Assembly: GCF_014839805.1 (NCBI RefSeq)
Contig: NC_051126.1
Span: 6,394,609 to 6,458,608, forward strand
Origin: Manduca sexta
Taxonomy: Eukaryota > Arthropoda > Insecta > Lepidoptera > Sphingidae
Direction: 5' to 3'
Length of the DNA stretch: 64,000 bases
The notes beneath the pieces are model-generated. The model saw only the letters and a list, made by a program, of their open reading frames with translations, had not been told where the DNA came from and did no database searches. This document shows positions 12,432 to 24,659 of this stretch, in pieces; the stretch's first letter is position 1; each line of letters starts with the position of its first letter. The position numbers were made by a program, and so were the translations under genes.

Positions 12432-13192
12432 ATTTAATCCATAAGTAAGTTTATGACATAAAGCGATAGAAATACACAGTATATCGATCTAAAAGTATCT
12501 AAGTTTTATCTCGGTTAAGAATCCTAGATTGATTCTGCAATTTTCCCATTCGTTGCGCCACTAAATTGATTTCTATCACGTGATAGCCAATCACTTCTCG
12601 TAATAACGAACGACTTTATACATTACCACTTCGATCCGATTGCAAGTTATGTACAGATTTTAATTTACTCAATAATCAAGGATCTACCGTGAGAACTAGA
12701 CGTGCATAAGTCTAATGTTCCATCTTATTCGAGGTAATATGGAAGCAAAAATTGCGATGTTTATTCTGAAAATAAGGAAAAAAGAACATCCCAAACGTGA
12801 AATTTTACTTGGTTTTAAAGCATGTTTTGCTATAAAGGGCTCGACTCGATATGGCCTTCAAGGACCTATCGAACATTACGTATGTGAGCTTTATTTATTA
12901 CTAGCTCTCACATACTGCCTTCCGACCTTTCTAAATAAAAGTAAATCTTCAACAGCCATCGCCAATACTTGTTTAACGTATTTTTGTATTACTCGTCGTT
13001 CTCTCTACATTCAGCTTTTGAGCACGTATTTGAAATGTTACATTGAAAAGATAAAATCTGTTATTGCCAACAGTTTTAACCTTTTTTGAGAGACATTGTT
13101 ACTGTTTCATCCTTTAGCACTTAAGATAGTAAGTTATATTATTACACGAATATAAATCTGTAGGCATTACTTGGCATAGCTTTTATAAAATA
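12432..13192. other. Upstream region of the tandem I29 gene, with an unsupported 124-codon frame
   Basis: It contains the presumed promoter side of the minus-strand gene starting at 12431. A plus-strand frame of 124 codons at 12715-13089 is open but shows no domain, no repeated family resemblance and only scattered hydrophobic stretches. I do not call it a gene. Confidence 0.4.
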
Positions 13193-13521
13193 CTAGCTTT
13201 TGCTCGCGGCTCCGCCCGCGTTATAAAGTTTTTCAGGCTAAAGTTTTCCGTTATAAAAATAATAGTTTCCCGGGAGCCTATATTCTTCCCAGGGTCTCAA
13301 ACTGTCTCCATACCAAATTTCATCTTAAATACGTTGGGTAGTTTTTGAGTTTAACACGTTAAGGCAGACAGATGCAGCGGGGGACTTTGTTATATTATTT
13401 AGAACTTTTTAAGTGAAACAATCCCGTCATACATCATTGTTGCATAACTTTAACCGTTTACGCAGCGCAAGCAACGGAAGCTCTCAAAACTCATAATTTT
13501 CCCCGTTTTTGCAACATGTTT

Positions 13522-14013
13522 CATTACTGCTCCGCTCCTATTGGTCATAGCGTGATGATATATAGCTTATAGCGGTCCACAAATAAAGGGCTATCCAACA
13601 CAAAACTAATTTTTCAGTTGAAACCGGTAGTTCCTGAGATTAGCCATTACTGCTCCGCTCCTATTGGGTATAGCGTGATGATATATAGCCTATAGCACTT
13701 CACGAACAAAGGGCTATCCAACGCAAAAAGATTTTTTCAGTTTGGACCGGTAGTTCCTGAGATTAGCCATTACTGCCCCGCTCCTATTGGGTATAGCGTG
13801 ATGATATATAGCCTATAGCACTCCACGAACAAAGGGCTATCCAACGCAAAAAGAATTTTTCAGTTTGGACCGGTAGTTCCTGAGATTAGCCATTACTGCC
13901 CCGCTCCTATTGGGTATAGCGTGATGATATATAGCCTATAGTACTCCACGAACAAAGGGCTATCCAACGCAAAAAGAATTTTTCAGTTTGGACCGGTAGT
14001 TCCTGAGATTAGC
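13522..14013. repeat. Four 123-bp tandem repeats inside the Helitron-like element
   Basis: Units start at 13522, 13645, 13768 and 13891, each 123 bp long and beginning near 'cattactgctccgctcctat', with 'tagttcctgagattagc' at the end. Units 2-4 are nearly identical and unit 1 is more diverged ('cttatagcggtccacaaat'). The same unit occurs about three times in reverse orientation at 61854-62202 and once, diverged, at about 58190-58312. Confidence 0.9.
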
Positions 14014-14019
14014 GCGTTC

Positions 14020-14043
14020 AAACAAACAAACAAACAAACAAAC
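14020..14043. repeat. CAAA tetranucleotide microsatellite
   Basis: About six consecutive copies of 'caaa' lie directly after the last 123-bp repeat unit, near the Helitron-like element's 5' end (minus strand). A shorter run of the same repeat is present at the matching place in the copy at 58316-58328. Confidence 0.85.
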
Positions 14044-14069
14044 TCTTCAGCTTTATATAATAGTATAGA

Positions 14070-16817
14070 TATTAAATCGTAAAAATATAACATGAATACA
14101 ATAAAATTGTTGCTTAAAAATATAAACGAAAATGGAAAAAAACTATTGATCTCTATGAACAACATAGGTGAAAACTTTTTTTTCTTCGAGGTCGAGCGCT
14201 TTTTTTTATTAACGTTTGAACATATAAACCTCGTATCACAACTTAAACATAATTCACTGCCCAAACATCATCGGTTTTACGCTAAGATATTTCTCATTAC
14301 CATTTACAAAAGCTGGTATTGTAATTTATTGTACCACCATTTGATTAAATCAAAATTTCCATTAACAAAACAATCAAATCATACGTAATCTAGCAGCAGT
14401 TACAAAAATACGAATTTAATTTCACCTCTTTGATCTAATGTTATTCGGGACGACTTTAAATGCGTTAGGCCTTGCGGTAATCTCTCCATGCTCAATCTAA
14501 AGCCGGGCGATTAAAATTTTCGCTCATTAGGAATACAAGCTTTTTGGTCGAACTGCCTTGGTTTTATTATTCCCAATGTATTCGATACAAGCGGAACTGC
14601 TGTAAATCAGGCCTCCGTTCATTAATTTCCATCTATCTTTGTCTCGAACTACATTTTTATGACAGAATGAAGAAAGATAGGTTGAGACTGCTCCAGATGA
14701 TTCTGTCATAATTTAATTGAGAGATGTTGAAAAATATTTTCTTCTATAATTGATTCTAATGTCTATTAAGTGGAAATCGTGTCCTGCAACAAACCTAAAA
14801 TCATCTTTGAGACAATCATCTTCGGAAGTAGTTTTGTTGGTGAAAATAAAAGCAATATAAGTTCAACAAAGTTAAAAAGAGTTTTGAACAGTTAGGAAGT
14901 GCTGAAACTGTTATATAAAAAAAAAACAAACCAGAATAATTTCTTCTCATGTTAGGTTTTCAAATATTGTTTTGATACAATATTTCGTCTTCCCGAAAGC
15001 ATTGCTATAGAGAGTGATAGGTGTGAATCGATTATTTACATCAAGATGGGAACCCATTTACAAAATGTATGTCCAATCTTGGTATAATTTAGTTATATTG
15101 AAAACAATAAACACGCTATACGACAAAACTTATTATTTTTTTATCAAAATGGAAATTAAAGTAATAACAAAATACGTATATTCACGTTAAGTTAACCGAT
15201 TTTGTCGATTTTACAACTAGCTTTAAAGTTAATACTGACATCATACAAGGGTCAATTCTTAAATTATTAAACCGATTCTAAGTATTCTTCAATCAATAAA
15301 GAGATACGCTATCTTTAGACAACATAGGCTATTTAGGACAGCGAATTCACTACGCGACCTAGTTACCTTCAAATAATTCACCAACGAACAGAAATACCTC
15401 TATTAGTAACTTCGCACAAATATTTCCAATCATACCCACGGTTTTGCGAAACATGAACACGAAATCAATCAAAACAAGAAGAAATAAAAAAAACATTCTA
15501 TTTGAAGCAACACTGAGCTGGCGTCACAGCCAATAATCGAGCAATCAGATAACGACGAAGTTTTCATCACAACATAAGGGTTGATACAGATTTTTCCCTG
15601 TGACCTCATATTTATTTTTGTTCTTTTCCGTATATACATTTTTATGGTTCTCTTTCCATATACCATCAAACTCAAAGGCGTGGATGATTTATAGCCATCA
15701 GTGAGCAATGCGGGTAACAAATTTGAAAAAATATTCTACTAAAATTATAACGCGAAATAAATCACTGTTTTATAACGTCAACGAAAGGATCGGCATCAGA
15801 TAGCCTTCGGTACGGGGATGATTGTGTAACAAATAATGACGTCATCATAATTATTTAACCAAGGGCCCCTTGTAATTGGGAACGCCCGATCATAATGAAA
15901 ATACGTTTGGTCATCAAAATTTGGGATCTGAAATTAATGGGAAGATGGAATTGATTGGTCGTGGGATTTTGGAAATTTACGTTCATTTTTACACGTGAAT
16001 TTATATCTCGTCATAATTGTTTTCCTTGCAATTAAAGTGAAAAGTTAATTAATCGTTCATAATTTTTAATCATTAGGTTAAAAAAAATGTTGTTTTTTTT
16101 TTTATTTACAAAAAATATTTTAAGGCTGACTCATTTCTTAATCAAATGGTTATTATACTGAAGATGAGTGAAAATAAAAATGCTCGTTACATCTTTTGTA
16201 TAACTGAAAAAAAAAACAAAGAACAAAATAGGCAATCTAGAATAGTTTAAGGTAATTTACTGTGAAAGGCCTCAGGCTGGGACACGAAGTAACGATATCT
16301 ATTCATAATATTTATTTTCCATTTATTAAAACATCGTCCTTCGTTTAGTATCTTTTAAATCATAAAAAGCAATTAAAGTCGGCTTGACTCCAAAATCATA
16401 GCAATACTTATAAATCTATGGCATAAAACATACAGCACTTACTATAAAAACTAACCTTATGTCAATATATTTCGATACCATAAAATATTTCGCAACATTA
16501 TTCACGAATAAACTGTAAAATATGGCGTTAACAGCACCTATGTTTAATCCGATATAATTCTAAATATCGTGATCGGCTACCTTATGGTGCTATTATTCTT
16601 TTACAAGCCGTTCACAGCGTCCATTATACGTGACTTTTTTCGCAGATGAAAAGACAGCATCTCACGACTAACACTTTATCGGGGTAAATTGATTTTCTAC
16701 GGGAAATATTGTAAATTTTCTAGTAACGCTCGGATGAGCGCTGTGTCAGCGAAACGTCAGTAAACCAGGCGAATTGCGATAGTACATAACATTGCTTTTA
16801 GTTTAGTAATGTATGAT
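14070..16817. other. Unique AT-rich sequence, nothing recognised
   Basis: About 2.7 kb with no exon-like frame, tRNA-like head or inverted terminal repeat that I can support. Open frames near 14092-14388 and 15469-15720 are low-complexity translations of A/T-rich DNA. Confidence 0.45.
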
Positions 16818-16903
16818 TTTTTTTTTTTTTTTTTAATCTTTATTTAAGGAGCTTGGTCGTTATTTCACGACTATGTCGCTCCGTACGTCCACTTTTATCC
16901 ATG
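16818..16903 (-). mobile_element. LINE/SINE 3' end fragment with poly-A tail
   Basis: On the minus strand it reads 'catggataaaagtggacgta', then 'cggagcgacatagtcgtgaa', and ends in 'taaagatt' plus a run of A (the T run at 16819-16833). The same sequence in plus orientation lies at 57528-57606. A shared 3' segment ending in poly-A indicates a retroposon tail. The family was not determined. Confidence 0.7.
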
Positions 16904-18817
16904 TAATGATGATTTATTTAGTGGAGTTTTTAATGAGAAAAAAAAACGCATAGGATTTTCAAATGTCATTTATTATATCGACTTAGTTTAAGCTTTTATT
17001 TGTGGTTTTTCCGTTTGAGTAAATTTTTCATTGAATTAAAGATTATTTCTTTGTGATTGGATTTTTTCTATTTAACATCTTACCATAAGTGATAACTAAA
17101 GACTAGTTTTAGACTATAGGTAATTGTCTAAGGAATGCATATAGTTGAATGAAAGTATTGTTATTCCAGTTTAATACAATACAGCATACCCGAGCGAACC
17201 ACAGTACACAAGGTATTAAAACCCACTGTAGTGGCTCACGTAAGAGTATCGCGTTCCGGGATCAGCCCGTGTATTTCCCGTTCCAACAGGCCGGCATAAT
17301 TATATTGATTACAGAGGTGTAATCATTTGTCGCCAATCGATATTTACTGAACCTCAATCCATTTACCATCAGGTGCAGTACACTTTGTCGTGCCCGAATA
17401 AAAAAAGCAATATTTTCCATTTAAGAACTGAAATTGTTTGTGCAAAATTCTTAAGTACATTATTGGAAATACTTATAAAAAAAATCTCAGATCACATACG
17501 AAAAACACTCAGAATCCACTCACAAAAGATGGACACGAACACGACACATGCGAACTAAATCCCAAACAAAGTTCCTAGTATTAAATTAAGCGTTGATGTA
17601 TGACCAGTGTGATTAACCCTCGAATTTCGGCGCGGAATTGCGGCAGTTTCAGAACGTCGCCAAAACTTTTCTTTAGGTGATAAACGTTCTCACAAATTGC
17701 CCACATTTATACGAAGCTGTAGAAGCTCACTAATGTGGTCCTAGCGGAATTTCTCTTTGTGGAGCGCGCACGGCCGACGCATTCATTCATACATTGGACT
17801 CTACCGAACACTCTTTGCAAATGAATTGAGTTAAAATTGTGCTTTAAAAGCATTTTATGGTTCGACGCGAGATTATCGGAAAATATTCTCGCGGAATTAA
17901 TTTCATTCATTCAATTATAATTACCGCGTAAAGTATACACGATTGTTTTGATTGAACGCGTTGTTTTGTAATACGTTAATTGAATATTCCAATAATTACG
18001 AACAGACGACAAACTTTTGTACCCAATAATAATTGCGGATTATTTAAACAGCGCTATTGTTTCTAACGTTAACAGCTGTTTTCCAGAATAATGGTTATAT
18101 CGTTTAATAAATCTTTTCACTTAATATAAATAGATTTGTTTTGTCTACTTTGTGGTTTAAATTAATTTTGAAAGTACGCAAAGCCGGTATTATATCTCTG
18201 TGTTGTAGAAATTAAAACTTAATAGTTAATCTACACGAATAAACTTCAGTGAATCGATATTTATTATTATTCAAGCAAATAACTCGCACGTCATGAATTC
18301 CCAAGCGTGGTGAGCGAAGCAAACGTCTAACATCCGAAACAATAAAATCGAGACAAGATGGAATTACTAGTTTTAATTTATTTCGTTGAACCTTTACCCA
18401 TTCGATTCCTCTGACAGTGTGACGCGCGCACGGTCCACGTTGAAATTTGCAATTTGCCGAGATAAATCCATTCCTGTGAAAAATGCATTAAGCTGGCATG
18501 GCATTGTCTTTCCGCCGCAAAGTCACGTTTCACGGACACTGACGGTTAAGAGTATCGACCGGTATCCAGATATGCGGAGTCACATAAATCTACTATGGGG
18601 ATATAACAACGCTTTATAAGACATTTGTGAATAATATGTATGTGGTTTATAAGACAATTAAGTCATGAAGATATGGTTACCCGCAAAATATGGATAGATA
18701 AAAGTATAATTTGAGGTTTATAATAAAATAAGATTAAGTTATGAAGATTTGATTAGCTGGAACAATAGAACAATGGACAAATAAGATAATAAAGGTACAA
18801 TATTTAAAAATTATAAT
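16904..18817. other. Mostly unique AT-rich sequence with a possible LINE remnant
   Basis: At about 17185-17375 'cgcgttccgggatcagcccg', 'caggccggcataattatatt' and 'ccatttaccatcaggtgcag' resemble the 3' part of a lepidopteran LINE-type repeat. Only this copy is present in the window, so the assignment is weak. The rest, including a GC-richer stretch at about 18410-18600, is unassigned. Confidence 0.35.
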
Positions 18818-19060
18818 GACTGGCTCGGTAGTGTAATTGTATTGCGATATGACACCGCTCTAAGGTCCTGGGTTCTAATCTCGAGTCGGGCAAAATGATA
18901 TTAAGTTTTCCTGCTGAGTGTCAGCCTCGTGTATTTGTGCCAGATATGGCGTTAGACTCACCCCCTATCACGTCATTAGAGGATCACACAGGCGAAAAAT
19001 TGGTGCTCCAGTTGCGCCTCTGCATATCCTTTCGGGGGTAAAGGTATAATGTGTGATTGT
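18818..19060 (+). mobile_element. tRNA-derived SINE, copy D (near full length)
   Basis: The head is 'gactggctcggtagtgtaat', with a degenerate B-box at 'gggttctaatctcgagtcgg'. The body 'atgatattaagttttcctgc' and 'caccccctatcacgtcatta' is followed by the tail 'tgcgcctctgcatatccttt' and 'cgggggtaaaggtataatgt'. It extends further 3' than copies A-C, matching the tail of the minus copies at 23701 and 50981. Confidence 0.82.
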
Positions 19061-20339
19061 TTTTGTTTATTTATAATAACTAAATTCTCAGCTCAGACCA
19101 CTTCTTAGACAAATAACAGTAACAAGTAGCTCACAAGTTGAATTATAATAAGAAATCATAAATTTATAGTTTCATTAGAATATGAGTAAGCCGTTAAATA
19201 ACTATAACTAGTAATTTAAATTTATAACATAAAAAATGTTATATGAAACATTTCAGCTATGACTAATTTACGACCCGATGAAATATGACCGCCGTAATAT
19301 CTCCAAGTCAGTGTAGGATTCATGTATTAGTACGTTTTGCATCTCTTAGTCATAAATTAATTATAAGACATGTGAACATTTTTTAAATATATTTTATACT
19401 TAAAATAAATAACATAAGGTTTGTTTTCAACACAGCATACTTAATAATCAATAATACCTATGTGTGATCGGTGTTTACATCTGACTCCTGAATTAATTAT
19501 TGAAATATAGTATGAAGTGAAAAATTCTTCATTGGTTAGAACACAAATTAATATTTCTTATTAAGGAAGAATTAATTGAAACTATAATCATAAAATATCC
19601 CAAATATACAAAATCGGTGTATTTTGAACTTTATGTATTTATACCCAGAAATTCTTTACAAAAATATATTGACAAGGCAAAGCAATGATGAAAATTCTGA
19701 GAGCAACGCAAGTTTCGCGACCGTTCACAAAGAGTCCGCAGACATCTCAAAACAAGAGCGGATCATATTTCCCCGTTTCCAATAGAACAAAAGAATGTTT
19801 TATGAGTTTTTGATCGTACAGGGTTTTCAAGAATTTCACTTTACTACACCAATAGTCTAGCATGCCTCTGTTTTATAATGAAATTCATTCCAATGAAAAT
19901 GCGCGCTTAAAGCAAATCGCAATAACAATATAAAAGAAAGCCATATCAGGATATTTTTCTTTGAACACGGACAAGAAAAATATAACAAGGCTCCATTATC
20001 GTAAGCGTTTACTTGAGTTCATAATCGCTTACTTTATGAGGCGCAGGATATTGAGCTGACTAACTTTTGCGTCAACAAAGCAGTTTGATGTAGTTCGTAC
20101 AAGTTAGACAACCAGAGGCTCCAATATTTATGACAACTTTCCCGCTTGAATACAAACATAAAGTTCAAAACTAGCTTAACCCTTTGGGAAAACTCTCATC
20201 TAACCGGAAATCCGAACAATTTGGCAGAAATTGAACAGTTCTCAAGTCTTAGTACGTTAAGTGACTAATTCACTCAAGATACGCTGTATATGACTTGCAA
20301 ATTCTCCGTTGTGTCCACTAAAACATCAAATAAAGTATT
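19061..20339. other. AT-rich spacer downstream of the single-domain I29 gene
   Basis: It lies 3' of the minus-strand gene at 20340-20753. No coding sequence or repeat is recognised. Confidence 0.4.
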
Positions 20340-20753
20340 TCAGTGTATTAATTTGAATAAAGATATTAGTTGTGGTTCTTTTGTCTTCTTCATTAAGATT
20401 TTAAGTTCTTCATCGATTCTTGGAGTTGGTTCCTTGACATCTTCTGGCGTCAGATCTGCATATTTATTGGGTACGACTTTCTTTGATCCTGGATTAGAAT
20501 TTACGCGATTAATATTTCGTAAAGTATTTAAAAATGTACCGTACCTGGTTCTATAATCATCTTGGCTAGAAAACGTCTTATTATGTTTCCTTATGTACTC
20601 TTGATACAAGCTTGGTGCATTACGCAAATCATAAATAAATGGATACTTCAACTCCTGCCCGTTTAAATTAACTAATAAATTTAATGTACACACAAAGGTG
20701 ACAATTATTCCAATCTGCTTTTCCATCGGGTAAAATGTACCATTCGGTGGCAA
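20340..20753 (-). CDS. Secreted single-domain I29 (cathepsin propeptide) inhibitor-like protein
   Basis: The frame gives 137 residues from the first ATG. The second Met (residue 10) is the better start because it leads straight into a signal peptide (MEKQIGIIVTFVCTLNLLVN, cleavage near 'LNGQ'), giving a 128-residue product. Residues about 49-108 are I29-like: 'LYQEYIRKHNKTF', then D66-x3-R70-x3-F74 and I81-x3-N85 of the ERFNIN-type helix, then 'NKYADLTPEDVKE'. The latter matches the propeptide's N-K-x-A-D-L-T-x-E-E signature. A charged tail rich in Lys and Glu follows and no protease domain is encoded. It is a paralogue of the minus-strand gene 8 kb to the left. Binding and inhibition of cathepsin-L-like proteases is inferred from the family. 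It could also be a truncated protease relic. Confidence 0.68.
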   Translation of the reverse strand: MPPNGTFYPMEKQIGIIVTFVCTLNLLVNLNGQELKYPFIYDLRNAPSLYQEYIRKHNKTFSSQDDYRTRYGTFLNTLRNINRVNSNPGSKKVVPNKYADLTPEDVKEPTPRIDEELKILMKKTKEPQLISLFKLIH

Positions 20754-23700
20754 ATTTCTGCTTAAATTGAACGGTTGGCGTTAAATTATATTCTGCTGAT
20801 ATTAACGCGTGAAATCTCTTATGAAATGCTATCATCGGAAACGATGGGTGTCATTAAAACGCTTATTAATAACTCGTGCTATCAATATGATGTTCATACG
20901 TTGGTTTTAATTGGATTGAAAAAAAAAAAATATTTATTCTGTTTATTCCGCATTCTTTTGCAGCCTTATCTAATAATCTGTGATTGTAGTTGTTATATTT
21001 AACTTAAGATTCATTGGTTATTGTTTTATTGATAATAACCGAATTGAAAATTATTTAAACAAAAAAAAAACAAATTTAGATGATATTTGGCCATATATTT
21101 AAAGAATATTCATGTCTTTTTCCCGTTTTGTTACACAAAATTTATTTTTTCTAAAAGTAAGTTCAAGACGTATTTTCCGCTTCCCCTATATACCACGTAT
21201 TAGTTATTCTTTTGAAATATAATTACCATGATAACACGCCCAAAGGTTCGCTCGGTCAACCCTTTCCTTGTCACGGCGCCCAGTGGGGTGACTGTTCCCA
21301 ACCCGCCCACTAGACCTCGGATTTACTTGTGATCTTATGTTACCTATTGAAAAGCCCATTTCAACAACATTGTTTAAACGAATATTCTATTCCAGTGCTG
21401 GAAAGGCTAGATTTGCTCATGATAGCAAGATACCGTGAAAAATATGACGTAATTTCTATTAATAGTATCTAGTAATTAGTGATTTATTATTTTTCTTTAC
21501 ATCAATAAATGTCGGTATTAAAGAGTTCGAAGACTCGTTAAATACGACTAAACAGTTATTTAAATATAAAATTTTCGCTATTTGTATATATTGCATACTT
21601 AGGTTATATCTTTGGCCGCTGGTTGCTCTGTTTGATAAACTTCTCACTATGATAGAATACTTGGTAATTCTTATACTATTCCTAGGAACTATAAGCCATA
21701 ATATCTGCCTAATCAGTATAATGAAACTCTGCTGCGGTGGTTAAGAGGAAGACCTAGTAAAAGTCAGAGTTCACATTTGATTAAACGATTAGCTAACAAT
21801 TCAGGAGCTCATATGAGTGTTGAGTATTCGATCTCCAAGACAGAGGCGTCCGTATTCGTGAAAGCCAATGAAATATCTCAAAGGCAATAGAAACGTATCC
21901 ATCCGTTTCGTTTCGTCGCCGACGTTGCTTCACAGTTGAGGATATTCGCCAAATAAATGGATATAAATGTATCTTCGTAAAGAGACTGAAGTCACTCGAC
22001 TGTGCCCTGAATACATCTCGGTTAGGGCGTATTATTTATTTAATTCTTTCAACATTCCAACCTCTGGAAAATCGAATATTTTTTATCCCAAATAATCCTC
22101 GCTAAATGCTCGGTAAAAACAAAATTGCCCTATCTACGTACAGAGGCGAGCATGTTCGCAAAAAACATCTCCAAAAATTCAGAGCTAGATCTTTTGAAAC
22201 ACATTACGCTTTATGACTTGCTGAAACAGCTTTGTGAGTGCAGTTCTGACGGTCACTAAGTAGTGACTGGTGACCAGCTAATGGTCGAGTGTGCGGCCCT
22301 TTCCTTGTACCTGATCGCAATGTCACCTAGACGGTGAGACCGACTTCTTACATAAGCACACGTATTTCGCTCCTAATGCAGTCGTGCTGAGACCTCGGGG
22401 AATCGTAGACAACTCTGTACTGAAAATTGCTCTAAATCACACGTCGCAGGGGTTTTAAAGTTCAATCGAAAGATAATGTGTTTTAGATTGATTCAAAGGC
22501 TATAAACAAATGCTTATGGTTTCGAGTTGGTAATTAGAATGTGTCGTTAGTGTTGGTTGGGATTACTTATTTTTATTATTCACATGAAGACTAAGTAATG
22601 AAAGGATTTTATTTCATCGTAGTTTGCATAGGACGATTAATCTTACATGTAAAGAATATAATATTTGGAGGAAATAAAACAATGTTAAGGCATACCACAG
22701 AATTGTTAAACACAGTTAAAACGTTATCTAAGCACAAGCAATAAAACTTGGCAATAAAAAATACAGAACACAAAAGCTTATCACAGACTTGTGTTAAACA
22801 TTATTTTTATGGGTCCTTCCAAATGGAACTTGAATTACGAATTCTGCCGGCGAAGAATGAACATTTACTAGATCTTTAGGTGGAACTTAGCTCGTTATCC
22901 AAAGAATATCCCTGAGATTGCGACGTACATGGCTTACCCCGGACCAGTGTACGTAGACCTCCGAAATTCGGAGTACCTTTGGAAAATCAATATACGGAAT
23001 GGAAAGCAATCTATCGTTTTGTCTATCGTTCCGCTATCTTCCCCTCGTGACGACATGAAAGATGTGAGCCGAAAAATGTTCGAGTAATCGCAAAGTTTAT
23101 ATCACTAGCCCCAATTCGCGTGCTGGCTCGGCTAACCGATTGTTTTCATACGAAACTAAAGAAGCGTGAAAAAAGGCAGCTTCTAACTATTTTATCTTTT
23201 TCGTGGCTTATTTAACGGTAAAGTTCTATTTCACGGAAATATTTTCGAAGTTCGAACTCATGTTGGTTTCGTAATTCCTTTTCTCGGCGATTCTGATTAT
23301 ATAATATTATACCACATACATTAAAAAAATTAATTTCAGCAATTATTTATTGTAAACTTGTCATACATTAGCCGTTATTATGAATAAAATGAAAGCAGAA
23401 ATGATAATTGATATAATTACTGACTGAGTGAGATATTATGCAGATCAGAACTGCTAACCTGAATTCAGTACTCAAATTTGCCTGCAGCATAAACATGCCA
23501 GCATGACCGGGATGATACCAGTTTCACAGAAAACATACATAAACTGTCAGCTTCGCGTGTCACTCGGTCAGTTAGAATTTTAGAAATCTAACTAATCTTG
23601 CTAATCCAGATTTCTACCCCTTTCAAAGCGACCATACCTGTACCTACAATATCTATGATAGTACAAGTGCTTATGGGCGGTAGTAATTACATACCAATAA
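20754..23700. other. Unique sequence upstream of the I29 gene, nothing recognised
   Basis: About 2.9 kb. Some parts (about 21840-22460 and 22840-23160) are less AT-rich than the surroundings and lack repeat signatures, so they could be conserved non-coding or regulatory DNA. No frame or splice pattern supports an exon. Confidence 0.35.
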
Positions 23701-23931
23701 ACATTATACCCGAAGGGATAAGCAAAATTGTTCCTACGTTTTGCCAAGTATCTTCCGTCTCATGATATCCTTCGCCTCCCAAGGCGAGCCTGTTGCCATA
23801 TTGGGCACAAATTCTAGACTTTAAGCTTATACTGAGCGGAAAACCCCTGTACCTACCAATTCGCCTGACCCAGGATTCGAAAACGAGACCTCAAAGTTAT
23901 GTTATACCACACAACTACGGCAGCAGGCGCC
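23701..23931 (-). mobile_element. tRNA-derived SINE, copy E
   Basis: It is the reverse complement of the family seen at 7748 and 18818. The tail 'cattatacccgaagggataa' is at the left, the body 'ggcgagcctgttgccatatt' and 'tatactgagcggaaaacccc' in the middle, and the tRNA-like part 'caggattcgaaaacgagacc' at the right. The B-box is partly preserved. The head end is diverged ('actacggcagcaggcgcc'). Confidence 0.72.
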
Positions 23932-23962
23932 TTACCATCACAGCACACATCATTTGCCTACC

Positions 23963-24130
23963 TTCTTCTTCTTCAGCCTATATATTTCTCCCAATGCTGA
24001 GTGTAGGCCTTTAGCAAAGCACGCCAGGTTGTTCTGACCAGGACAGTCCTCATCCAGCTTCGTCCCGCCATGTGGACCAAGTCGTCGGCCCATCTCACTG
24101 AAGGCCTGCCACAGTTTCTATGACCAGTTC
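23963..24130 (-). pseudogene. RTE-type LINE 3' fragment (C-terminal tail of reverse transcriptase)
   Basis: Read on the minus strand this encodes 'RWADDLVHMAGRSWMRT' and then 'WRALLKAYTQHWEKY' before a stop. This is the C-terminal tail typical of RTE endonuclease-reverse-transcriptase proteins. It is followed by a short GAA-type tail (the 'cttcttcttctt' at 23963-23974). Only the last 50 or so codons remain, so it is a 5'-truncated dead copy, as usual for target-primed LINE insertion. It lies 0.5 kb from the larger RTE copy at 24660. Confidence 0.75.
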
Positions 24131-24648
24131 TTGGTCGCAAATTTGTTTACCATCTTCTATTAAAAAAAAACTCTACAAAAAACGATTATACTGGATATAC
24201 TATTGTACCATAAATCTCGGTCCATGTTACCTAATTGGAAACGAGCATTCACGAGTTGACGCAAAAAGTAAAAAAAATACAAACAATCAAATAGCCATCA
24301 ATTTGAAAAAAATGTTTTCAGATATGCAAACCAACTTTAAAAATGTAGGAGGTGTATTCGATTCGAACATGCATCAATGTCAAATACCTTAAATATTTAT
24401 GTACATCGGTGAATTTATTTCCACGGTCCGGTTGCACTGAATTTTGTACAGATGTCCGTTTGTCCGCAAATATGAACCAAGTCAGTGAGCCGATTTGCAT
24501 GAAACTCATTCAAGTCACTACGCAAGTCTGTCTATTCATGTCGTAGATAACATTTCTTAACAATGTTATTGATATTTTCCATGTCAGTGAGGCTGGTAAT
24601 AAGCATTGAAGCCGTGAGATAATATCTGTATAATATTTACGCCATATT
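24131..24648. other. Probably old repeat sequence interrupted by the RTE insertion
   Basis: There is no gene here. Phrases such as 'aaaaatgtaggaggtgtatt' and the flank after the LINE ('caccgactttaaaaaagaaa', 27119 onward) resemble parts of a common lepidopteran repeat built around 'ccgacttcaaaaaa'. The RTE element may therefore have inserted next to or inside an older repeat. This is from memory and weak. Confidence 0.35.
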
Positions 24649-24659
24649 AACTTACAAGG
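24649..24659. repeat. Target site duplication, left (RTE element)
   Basis: The 11-bp sequence AACTTACAAGG occurs here and again at 27103-27113, immediately after the GAA tail of the LINE. A direct repeat of this length flanking both ends marks the insertion precisely. Confidence 0.9.

Larger units (their letters stand above)
13193..14069 (-). mobile_element. Non-autonomous Helitron-like element with internal 123-bp tandem repeats
   Basis: Read on the minus strand the element starts TCTATACTATTATATAAAG and ends with the GC-rich hairpin region 'gcgggcggagccgcgagc' followed by 'aaaagCTAG'. The flanks are A on the 5' side and T on the 3' side, exactly the A|T target preference of Helitrons. It has no coding capacity. 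The interior holds four 123-bp tandem units (13522-14013) and a CAAA microsatellite (about 14020-14043). The segment between the 3' hairpin and the repeats matches part of the minus-oriented partner at 61248-62541. I recognise this as one of the common lepidopteran non-autonomous Helitron types; an exact family name would need a library comparison. Confidence 0.78.

Noticed and set aside
12715..13089. 124-codon plus-strand frame upstream of the tandem I29 gene
   Set aside because: No domain, signal peptide or exon signals; composition fits translation of AT-rich DNA.
13522..14013. Regularly spaced repeats considered as a CRISPR array
   Set aside because: Units are 123-bp head-to-tail copies without variable spacers, inside a eukaryotic mobile element.
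14092..14388. 98-codon plus frame after the CAAA microsatellite
   Set aside because: Low-complexity Asn/Lys/Phe/Leu translation of AT-rich DNA.
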